Shown here: in pieces, positions 44,983 to 54,400 of the stretch | How the letters are laid out: each line of letters begins with the position of its first letter | Position numbering within the stretch: the first letter of the stretch is position 1 | Source of the DNA: Haliclona indistincta | Taxonomy: Eukaryota; Porifera; Demospongiae; Haplosclerida; Chalinidae | DNA: 64,000 nt | Assembly (NCBI GenBank): GCA_964017065.1 | Contig: OZ024785.1 | Coordinates: 6,052,667-6,116,666 of the forward strand | Reading direction: 5' to 3' | Notes under the pieces: model-generated | Seen by the model: only the letters and a program-made list of their open reading frames with translations | Database searches by the model: none | What the model was told of the DNA's origin: nothing | Translations under genes and position numbers: made by a program

Positions 44983-46307
44983 ATGTCTTTTGTCCTGTTC
45001 TTGCAGCTAGTTTCTTGCGTCGGCTTTGGTGAGGTGTATCTCATGCAACCAATACCATGTGTGCTGTGTGTTTTTGTATAGTTGGAGCCACAACGACATA
45101 CTGTGGCGAGTTCGAAGTTTTCTGCCTGGGAAAAGAAATCTTTTTCCAGTGTAATACTACTAACCCTTTTCTTGAATGGTACCTTCCTCGTTACAACTAT
45201 GAGTTAGATTTTAGTGGCAGTGACTATGTTGGCGATTATGAGATAAGGCACGGCCTTGCAGCAAATCTTACTGGAAAAAAAAAAGGAAACTTAATGTCAA
45301 CACTTGTACTCATGCTGGACCTTGAATATAACAATTCCAATGTAATCTGTGTTGATGGATTTACTGGTCAAAACCAAAAATGCACTATAGTTATAGGAGG
45401 TATGTATGCACGACATGATATGTTATCTTTGCATAATTATTTTTATTGATTTGATTTTAGGAAAAGCTGGTTATCCTAACCATGTCATTAAACATAAGCT
45501 AAATGAAACTTCTTTAGATCTATCTTGGAATCCTCCGAGTTTTACTGGTGGAGCGGGAGTTCCTGTCGACCATTATAATTTAACAGTGTCCCCACCACCC
45601 AGTATTGATCCATGCAGGACTGGATATTGTATTGTCAAAAGCACAAACATTACTTTCCATGGGTTAAAAAAATGCTCAAGTTTCGACATCACAATCACAC
45701 CAATAAACTGTAACGGACTTGGTTCACTACTAAAGCTACCAGTTATTTCTAGTAAGACATGTGTACACATTAAAATGTCTATCTACATGTACAAATGCAC
45801 ATGCAGAGGTTCCTGCCAGAGTTCTCAATCTCAGTAAAAATGAAGATGAACCAATATCACTACATTGGGCCATGCCAATGGATAATGGTGGAGAAAATAT
45901 TTCATACTATAGAGTGTGTAATACTGCAGATGGTGTGTGCTGGAAAACAGACAATCACTCATATGCTTTTGAGAACATGACCAACGGAGAATACAACTTC
46001 AGTGTTAGGGCAGTCAATTGTCATGGACCAGGAGATCCTGTCTTCATCTCAGTTACAGTGTCGAGCAATCCAGCTTCACTCATAGTATGGATTGTGACAG
46101 GTTCTGCAGCAACTGTAGGCCTTGCTGTCGTCATTGTGCTGCTAATAGTTTGTGCAGTTTTTATCTATAGGTCAGTATCTATTGTTATAGAAATAATTTT
46201 AAAAAATGCATACCAATTTTTTTTGCAGAAAACGACGTAACAATTATTCGGATATATCATTTAATAGCCTTGACAATGAGGCATTTGTTCATGTGTATGC
46301 ACTTTAA
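44983..46307 (+). CDS. Receptor array gene I: Ig-like - FN3 - FN3 - TM - tail with tyrosines
   Basis: Five exons (44983-45028, 45082-45399, 45461-45751, 45807-46170, 46229-46307) join to 365 residues. The signal peptide is MSFVLFLQLVSCVGF. The Ig-like exon has YCGEFEVFCLG, IFFQC, FLEWYLP, YELDFSG, YVGD, AANLTGKKK, LVLMLDL and VICVDG. FN3a contains PNHVIKHKLNETSLDLSWN and VDHYNLTVSPPPS. FN3b contains PARVLNLSKNEDEPISLHW and FSVRAVNCHGPGDP. The TM helix is ATVGLAVVIVLLIVCAVFIY. The tail exon, entered in phase 2 (the only non-phase-1 joint in this gene), reads KRRNNYSDISFNSL and ends EAFVHVYAL. Tyr-containing NYSDI and HVYAL could be signalling motifs but do not fully match the ITIM consensus. 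Paralogous to C by domain order. Confidence 0.8.
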
Positions 46308-46711
46308 ATACGTCATGCATATGCATCATGCATGGCTGATTTTGTGATTTATTCGTTTTTTTTTTATTCGGTTGCATGCAGACTCATGAAAATTCAGAGA
46401 ACCAGTACTGGCTACACTGTATGCCCTTGCATTAAAATATTTTGTCATGAACTACTTTTGCTGGACGGCTAAATAGCTCATAATAATTGCATACTAAGTA
46501 GTCTCGCGGGGCCCGACTATCCGGATTCCTGCATGCAGGCGGCGACTGAAATCCATTGCCGGGACCCCGGGAAACTACATGCAAGCTCATCAGGGCGTGG
46601 CTGTAGTGCGGCGTTGTATGCTCTGGCTAGTAGCTTGAAGTATAGAGAAGAATGCTTCTTTCAGCTGGAATTTTTCTATCGTTCGGTACGTAAGAAACGT
46701 CACTGTGCTGT
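46308..46711. other. Intergenic region between genes I and J
   Basis: 3' UTR of I and upstream region of J. No coding sequence supported. Confidence 0.5.
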
Positions 46712-48319
46712 ATGCCGGCGGTCGTTACAATAATAATTATCTTGTTCTGTCTAGTTTTGCTTGTAAGCGAGAATATGTTCGAGTTATCGGGTCAGGAGCT
46801 ACAATGCAATGAACCGCACAGTGTACCACTGTGTCCAGGGGATGTAATAATCTCAACGTGCAGAATACAAAGCCCAGTTCTGTTGTGGAACATTGAAACT
46901 GAAGGAGCTAACTATGAGATTGACTTCACTGTAAAAAACAACATCGGAGACATGGAGTCCGACGGAGCGTTCTCGGCAAATCTAACCAAACACTATCCCG
47001 ATCCCAGTATCGACGTCAGCGAGTCTATTCTGCAATTTAAGTTCACGACAGAACTCAACGGCACAACCATTATTTGTCCAAACTTGTTTAACCAATCATT
47101 ATCCGCCGATTGCGTGATTGGTAACAGCGGTAAGTGGTCATGATTACTTAGCACTAGCCGGATGCATGCACTTACCTTTGTATATATAGGTATACCTGGT
47201 AATGTGGGCAACATAAAAACAGTTCCAAGTCAAAAATCATCATGTGACATTTCAATTTCATGGGATAAACCCGATACTGGATCTTTAGTTGATCACTATG
47301 TAATATCAATGGAGCCTCAAACAAATCAATGCGGAATGCAAGGATGTGATGTTTCAACAAATCAATTGCAGTTGACAGGACTAGAGAATGGTGTCAACTA
47401 TGACATATCAGTATCTGCCTGTAACTGCTTTGCATGTGGAACGGTTAGTGTTATACAAAATGTTGCAATAAACTTGACAAAACCAGGTAACCGTAACTAT
47501 CATCTATTAATGAGCAATAATTACCTTTTATACAGAATTGATAGAACATTTAACAATTGGCAGTCCTAGCTACTCGGTAAAAAAGGTTGATCATAGATAT
47601 GCAGTTACGTTATTTTGGGAATGGGTGCAGTGTGTGACTTCATATTCAGTTAAAGTTACTTATATTGACGTTCACATGGGTGAAAATACAAATAGCACTC
47701 CACAAAGCAGTTTTTCAACACATCCAACTCTTACTAGAGGAAGTGAATTCAACGTCAGTGTTGCTGGAGTCAATGGCAATGTTAATGGTCCATACTCTCC
47801 TGAACTTTGCATTGAATTAGAAGGTAACTAACTATACATGCATACATTTAATTTTACATAAATCAACTACAGTACCAGGACATGTTGTGATGATTAATAG
47901 CACCCAAATGAGTTCTGAACATCTTATGATAAAATGGGAGGTAAATGTGTCACATGTCATGCATTATCTACTATACTTCATTCACATAATAGCCTCCAAT
48001 AAACGTTTCTTGTACACGGCCAACTGTGGATTACTACATTGTTGACTATGATGGAAATCGATCTGTAGTTCTGAACACAAAATTTTTAATAAACCTAACT
48101 TCTACAATGAAAAGCCCTATTAATGTCACTATTATTCCCGTAAATATAATTGGAACAGGAATACCAAAGACTACACAAGTATCAGTAAATGGAGCAGTTA
48201 CAAGTGAGAATATTGAATTTTATTTCTCAATAAATTATTATCATAATCTCTATTATACAGATATCTTGTCAACAGTGAATTTGATTGTGGTTATCATTGG
48301 CTTATTGACAGTGTTATAA
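46712..48319 (+). CDS. Receptor array gene J: Ig-like - three FN3 - GPI-like C-terminus
   Basis: Six exons (46712-47129, 47190-47486, 47536-47823, 47873-47940, 47993-48203, 48261-48319) join to 446 residues. It starts MPAVVTIIIILFCLVLLVSE. The Ig-like part has LQCNEP, CPGDVIISTC, VLLWNIE, YEIDF, NNIGD, FSANLTKHYP, ILQFKF and TIICPN, close to D. FN3 domains begin GIPGNVGNIKTVPSQKSS, ELIEHLTIGSPSYSV and VPGHVVMINSTQMSS; the third is split in phase 0, as in D. The last exon gives NLIVVIIGLLTVL and stops, so it is a GPI-type end without a cytoplasmic tail. The signal peptide and Ig-like domain are in one exon here, whereas D has an intron there. A second, relic C-terminal exon lies downstream. 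Confidence 0.8.
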
Positions 48320-48553
48320 ACATTTAATGTTTGTGTGCACACATCTAAAAATATAAATCAAGTGAGATTTCTAGTTGATTAATCATGAGCTTCAGATTTG
48401 AAGCACCTTAGCTACTATTTCATGTTATGCCGATGTGATATACTTTTTACTTCAGAAAACTTGGTTATTATAGTAAGTATAGTATAGTATAGTTGTTTAT
48501 CATTGTAAGTGGATGTATAAATTTTGATATAACTATCATTTATACTCACACAG

Positions 48554-48629
48554 GAACACAACCAAGTGCCTTTATTGCCGTTTTCATTGGTTTACTACTT
48601 ACTACTGATAACACTTCTAAACACTTAAT
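48554..48629 (+). pseudogene. Relic alternative C-terminal exon of gene J
   Basis: After an acceptor (ACTCACACAG), GAACACAACCAAGTGCCTTT onward aligns with the final exons of D and D' (TQPSLFVAIIIGLLL). A small insertion near 48600-48608 (TTACTACTGATAAC where D has TTGACAATAC) shifts the frame so that it reads LLLTTDNTSKHL and runs past the old stop. The splice phase would still fit the previous J exon, so use as an alternative end cannot be ruled out. Confidence 0.6.
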
Positions 48630-49299
48630 TTCTAAGAATTTCATATCCTTATGAATGTATAACTAGTTTGCATTCATAGTGATTGAAATAAATTCATTTG
48701 GCTACATTTGTGTATCAAACTAATAAATATTGGTTAGGATCACCCAGGAGTGCTTAAGTTGCAGATAACAAATAACAGCAAACTTGTGCAATAATGAGCT
48801 TGAGAAGTAAAATTTTTAACTCATAATAAATTATTTATTAATTATTCATCATATTTATGATGATAATGAATTTAATAGTGTTGTAAAAGTAATTTTAGTT
48901 ATAGTTATTGTTAAAGTAACACTGTCAGTTATAATTATAATTTTTTAACAATAAAATTCAGCACATTTAGTTTTAGTTATTGTGAATTATTGTTACATGT
49001 ATTAGGGAGGCACGGTAGTGACTCCCTATGTAGGGATGAACGAGAAAACAAGATGGCGGCTACATACAATGTATTAGCGTTCAAACGCTGATATTTCGCC
49101 TGGTGTTGAATTTTATACGTCTTTAGACACTTAGATCTGCTCTCTGGCGTTGCCCCATCTTACAGTAGCAAGGAGATTGCTCGAAATTGTTACTAAAGTG
49201 ACGAACCTGGAAACGGTGAAAATCAAGTTTTGTCATCTTCGTTTTCTTCTTCTTTCTTTCTTCCTTCCTTCCTTCCTCCCTCCCTCCCCCCCCCCCCAA
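48630..49299. other. Noncoding stretch with a pyrimidine tract, after gene J
   Basis: It begins with the repeated D-type 3' flank to about 48990. Then comes about 240 bases not seen elsewhere in the window, and then a TTTCTTCC..CCCC tract at about 49246-49298 ending in a C run. No gene supported. Confidence 0.5.
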
Positions 49300-49591
49300 C
49301 GTGTGTCCTCTGGTATTCACAATTCTTTTGAAATTTATCTTTAGTTGAGTTTTATTCAAAAGCAGTAAATGGTACAAGATTGTAGTTGGTTGAAATACAG
49401 CAAAAAAAATATTTAAATATTCAGGGAAGCACAGCCACACTTAAAATTCCACACAGCATAATAATATGACGATAAAATAATAATAATAAAATGATCGTTG
49501 ATTTTTGAATAAAAAGTCATGCAAGTCACACATACTACAATATCACACTCTCACAAAACAAGATTCACAATAAGTAATATGCAAAAGGAGT

Positions 49592-49682
49592 CTATTTTCT
49601 CTTCAGATATTTACAGCCGCCTTTTTTGGTGAGACAGTTATGGCACCAGCTGTCCTTCTCCTCAGGATAACGCTTCCGACAA
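49592..49682 (-). CDS. Alternative last exon encoding a C-clamp
   Basis: Minus strand: after a strong polypyrimidine acceptor (CTTTCTCTTTCTCTAG), the exon supplies one base to a split codon and then reads CRKRYPEEKDSWC, HNC, LTKKGGC and KYLKRK, followed by TAG (49594-49592). The spacing C-x11-C-x2-C-x6-C with basic residues around the last Cys is that of a C-clamp, the small zinc-binding DNA-contact motif of TCF and SLC2A4RG/ZNF395 proteins (there C-x12-C-x2-C-x5-C). The exon of the transcription-regulator gene ending at 50389 leaves two bases (AG) of a codon, so this exon joins in frame and gives an 805-residue product. That it is used by that gene is inference from strand, distance (706 bases) and phase. 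Confidence 0.6.
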
Positions 49683-50049
49683 CTAGAGAAAGAGAAAGAA
49701 AGACAATCATAATAACTTCCATATATGGTATCAAGTGATGCTAAAAATAGATGTGGTCACAGTGGAATTTTTAGTGACTATAGTATCAAATTATGTAAGT
49801 TCAGGTAGAAGCTACCAGGTTGTTTACAGTACAACAGGCCCTAAGTGCCCCACCCTTCAATGCCTGTCTAAAGGTGTGAATTGAATTAATAGCATTATTG
49901 CATTAATAGTTGTTATATCGTCGCTGACACAGCTACACAGCGTATAAGATTGCGTGTACTTAACATAACTATACACAAACACAATTAACATTCCCAGAAA
50001 CACAGGCACAACACATACACATGGGTGGTTAGTAAGCACATTTCGGCCC

Positions 50050-52945
50050 TTAATGCTTTTCGTAGACAGCACTCATGTTTAGAAACTGGATCTCGGTCAC
50101 TTCCTGCTTCTTCATACTTGTGGTGAAAGTGCCAGATGGGGCTACAACAGATGGTGGGCGACATTCATGGAATGATCTAAAACCGAATTCCCACAGGAGT
50201 ACGCAACAACTTGTCTCACGTAATCATTGAATTGTCAGCATTCACATAGTGTATATTGCGTAGGCGAACAGAGGAAAGGTTTACTAGAGCTAGATGCATA
50301 CTGATATGAGACAGACACAAGGCGCCACAATGGAGTACAACATTATCAACCATCAATCAATTATTGTTAGTTTAAGAACTTTAGTTACCTCTTTGTGTAG
50401 AATTGTTCCGAACTTGTTGGTGATTCCGGATCGTCGGAGATATTATCCTTAGCATCAGAGCTCGGTGAGCTGGCGCTGTCTCCACATGATCCTGTTCGAA
50501 CGACGGGTAGAGAGAGAGGCTTTTCGATGGTAGTGGTAGATTTTGTCTCAGCAGTAGTGGCAGGGGTACTATGAAGCAGTTGTTGAGTTGATGAGGTACT
50601 TACAGAAGGGAGAGAGGAAGGAGCTGATGAAGAAGCTAGGCTAGTGTTGTTCGAGACAGGCACCAGTTTGAATGGTGAGGTTGAAGAGGTGTTGGTAGAG
50701 TTACTGAAGCTTTGAGAAGAGCTTTGCTGAGCATATGAACGATAAGAAGGGAGCTGATAAGAAGATTGAGTGTGGTAGCTGGAATTTGCAGGATTAGAGT
50801 AAGGGAGACGAGAACTGGTGTTGTAATAGTTGCTACTGGTTGGGTAGGAGAAAGCGATGGAGCCAGCGTTATGAGAAGCAGAGGGATAGGAGAGGAAGTT
50901 TGATGGAGGATGAGAGACAGTTGATGGGTAGTGATGAGCGAGAGGAGAGGAGCTGTTGAACTGGAAAGGGCTACCCACACCGGCAGGACTGTGAGTGATG
51001 TTAGGAGAGGATTGTGGGTGGATTGGACTGTTTGATGATGAGTTCGATCGAGGCGGCAGGAGACTAGGAGACCTAGTCATGTCCAAGGTGCTGCTGCCGT
51101 GTGTGTGTGGAGCATGACTGAGTGGGATGGTACCTGCAGGCGACTGGGGAGAAGTAGGAAAGTGCGATACTACCGATGAAGCTGATGACATTGTCCGATA
51201 GCTGCCGACCGTGGTAGTAACACCACTTGGTGCTAGTGTCACTGAAGCTACACTTGAACCCAACTCTGACATTGAACGCGATCGTTTCTCCTGAGAGACG
51301 CTTTCAACTCCATTCGAACTGTCGAATTTAGCAAAGTCATCTCTGTGGAGTTTGTCCATTGGAGGCGACAGAGAGTCAACACTGGAAACAGATGACTGAT
51401 ATCCGAGAGCGATTCCACTGTCTGGAGTGACGCGCTGAAGAGAACTCTCGCTCAGCTTTGGTTTCTTGAGAGGGCTGTGGAATTCTCCCATACCAATCTC
51501 ATCGTAGACATCTAGCTCATGGTCAGTGCTGGTAATGGGCAACTGCAGAGATACACAAGAGAGAAAGTGTTAGTATGGAGTGGTTACACATGACTGATAA
51601 CAACAATAGCTACACACGCTATCAGAGATCGAGTTGTAATGACAATTTGTAGTGGTTAGCGATAGCGATAACTGGTGACAATTATGAGTACACAAAGAAC
51701 TATAGTACGTGCACGTCTAGACCACAACTACTAATTCTGAGAAGATCATAGAGGGACCAATTAATGACGTACCTTGTTTCTGTCGCTTTGGCTGGTGACA
51801 GGTTTCTGTGACGGCACTTGTTGCTGCCTCATGGTGCCCCATAGTCCGGGAGAGACAGTGTGTGACGCTGTAGGGCTACTGTTGGACATCTGGAAGGCTG
51901 GGTAGTGTAGGAAAGGGTGTTGATGCTGTTGGTGGTGATGGGCAGTAGAGACAGGGTCCATGTACGTTAGATGAGGTAGCGTCCCTGGATGAGAGTGGTG
52001 AGGCATTCTTTGATGGTTGTGCATCTGAGTGTGATGGAATTGATTACCGAGAATGTTCTTCTGCATGTGCGATCGCTGGTATGCAGGATGAATGAGATGA
52101 GGCGAGAACTCAGGCAATGGGCAGAACACATCATTGCTCCCCGGGGAAATGAGGTTTGGCGATTGCAGTGGGGAGAAAGGCGTACTGTTGCGAGAACTGC
52201 TGCTGAGAGACGCAAGACCAAAGACAGCCTGTTGTTCTTGCTCGCTAAAGTCATCCCAGACGCTGGTTCGGCGATTGTGGCGATCTTCTGCTGCAGACAT
52301 CTTGGCATTCATAGCAGCTGTGTTGGTAGTAGCAAAGGCATCTCCTTGAGAATGGATGCGACGCTTCTTGGCTTCATCTGACTCCTCTTTGATATTTACT
52401 GCAGTAGTGTGGTCTACTGTGGTAGACATGCTTCGCTTCACATTGACCGGCACTCTTCGTGGAGGCATTGGAATCGGTGGTGGAGTGGGAGAATTGAGAT
52501 GCTTTGAGCATAGTCCGCATTTCTGCGACTCTTTCCAGCAGTCTTGGACTCCGCAGAGACGTCGCCATTGCTTGCCGTTGAACTTCTTCTTGATTCCCTC
52601 TGGGGTGATAATGATCTCGCCTTTCTTTACTCCCTTCATGTCCTTGAGCTTGACTCGGGAGCCTCTGATGCTGGTCGGGTAGGCAAGTTGATCCGTGGGA
52701 AAGTGATCTCCGGAATGATTGTCCTGCCCAGGTGCGGGACCAAAGAAGGAGAAACTGGCTGACACTGTTGCAGCTGGTTGTGGCTCTATGTGTCCTGATG
52801 GCGTATCCATAAAAGGTAGTGCACCTAAGGGTTGCATCGGTCCATATGTGGGCGAGTTGGACGCTTGTTTAGGCTGGTCCTCAGCTTCCTGCTTGTTCTG
52901 CTGGACATAGTTGGTGGGTGTAGAGAAAGCTGTCTCTGCTGCCAT
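50050..52945 (-). CDS. Transcription-regulator-like protein with Cys/His zinc motif
   Basis: Minus-strand exons 51773-52945, 50389-51542 and 50050-50176 join (phases 0 and 2) to 817 residues, ending SAVYEKH, TAA at 50052-50050. At about residues 90-155 there is an ordered basic block: [20 protein letters not shown], then [21 protein letters not shown], and GLCSKHL. The pattern C-x4-C-x7-C-x2-H, with FNGKQWRR before it, looks to me like the conserved zinc/DNA-associated block of long Capicua isoforms. That is from memory, and no HMG box is present in this gene, so the family is tentative. Most of the rest is Ser/Pro/His-rich and looks disordered; phosphorylation-type SP sites are frequent ([15 protein letters not shown]). 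The last exon can be replaced by the C-clamp exon at 49592-49682. ATG 52945 lies six bases inside an acceptor (GATCTCAG), so a 5' noncoding exon is expected upstream. Confidence 0.7.
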
Positions 52946-54293
52946 GCTTGACTGAGATCAGCAGAATCACTAAAGTGTGGAACAAGTTGGGAAGTGATAG
53001 ACAGGATGTGTATTAGTGTCCGCCCTTCCTGTCAAGACTTGTGACTCGGCTCACTGTATGAAATAGGGAGGTGTGTGAACCACTGACAGAATTAAGAGAG
53101 TAACACAGCATAAGTGTACCCGTGTAACGTGATTATTGAGCAAGGTCCATACCCCACCCAGCGATTGCAAATTTCCACTAACCACAAACATGGACCCACG
53201 CAGAACAGTCCCGGGCTACAGTATTGTGACTAGCCGTGGTTACCAGCACTGCAAGAAAGCCTACTAACTAACTTAACCTTTTTCTAAACCAAGGACCATG
53301 TATAGGCAAAGAGGTATATACCTTAATCCACCAAGACCAAGCTACCAGGAAGGTGTGTGCCTTTAGCCCACTCACTTAAAAGCAATGGTTGATAGATGAT
53401 ACTATATAAGTCCAGTGCTACCACTGTTTCCGCTGAACGCACACTAATTGAAGCTATACAGATGGTACTTGAAGAGATTCACAAGCTGCTCACAGTTTTA
53501 AGTACAGACAAACGAAGTTCCGCAAGTGCAAAAAGAGAAGCCAACAAATCTAACTTGCAGACTGATTCATAACAGAGCAGACCATTATCAGTTCGGTGTT
53601 GCATGCAACAGGCCACATACATAAGCTGTGTCAACATCTACCTTCTAATCAGAGTGGCTCTGGTAACGGTGATTCCCTACAGCTGTGTAACGTGCTAATG
53701 TGATGAGGCACCCGATGAGATAGACTATCATCACAGCTCTAGCATATAGGATGCATTAGGCAAGCAGCATGCAGTAACAAACAGAACACATGATAGCAGC
53801 TGTAGCTACAACAAGCAGCAACACTATATTGCTAGTATCAGTTTCCTGTACAATCACATAGTTTCTGCAGCACATCATTGCAACCTAGTTAAGCTGACAC
53901 AGTAATTTAGCTATGCATGCATGGCTGCAGTGACCCTGAACTAAAAACACAGACACACTTCAGTGCACAAGCCAAGCCCTTCAAGCAATGAGAGTTTGTA
54001 TAAAATTACACGGCAGGGGAGCAGAGCATGTGGGAGCCCTGTGCAACAACAGGTAGATTCCATTAGTTGACAGAAACTAGTGCACTGCAGGAGCCAATGA
54101 CCCATGACCTCCAGCACCACAATTTCCAGCAAACACATTCCAGCTTCACATCAGAGCTACAATCTGCAGCTACCTACTCAGCTTGCATCAGACCAATAAC
54201 CTGTAGCTAACCTACTCAGCTACTATATATCGGCACAACTTATGGTGTCAGAATTTACTATGACAAGAAGAACACAGAGTATGTAGTACTCAC
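52946..54293. other. Likely first intron of the transcription-regulator gene
   Basis: No coding exon was recognised. On the minus strand it is bounded by a GTGAGT donor at 54293 and an acceptor next to 52951. Contains CTACTCAGCT-type short repeats near 54170-54230. Confidence 0.45.
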
Positions 54294-54400
54294 CTGTAGC
54301 AGTGTACTACACTACACGCAGTCCCTGATTGTAGTGTATCTACTCCACTAGAGTATCCTGCACGCGCTCACTAACAAACAAACTCACAAACCACTGCTAT
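54294..54400 (-). promoter_or_regulatory. Putative 5' noncoding exon of the transcription-regulator gene
   Basis: On the minus strand TGCTACAG is followed by a consensus GTGAGTAC donor (54293 down), and a good acceptor lies six bases before the ATG at 52945. Nothing coding is seen here, so it would be a leader exon. The start point is not visible. A second possible donor (CCTGAG|GTGAGC near 56538, in a CpG-richer stretch, 56400-56730) could mark an alternative promoter. Confidence 0.35.

Noticed and set aside
49150..49344. Plus-strand frame with Phe/Leu/Pro-rich end
   Set aside because: The end is the simple pyrimidine tract; no homology, signal or splice context.
50385..51542. Treating the 385-codon frame as a separate gene starting at 51542
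   Set aside because: It begins with TTG directly after a good acceptor and continues the preceding exon in phase 0, so it is exon 2 of the regulator gene.
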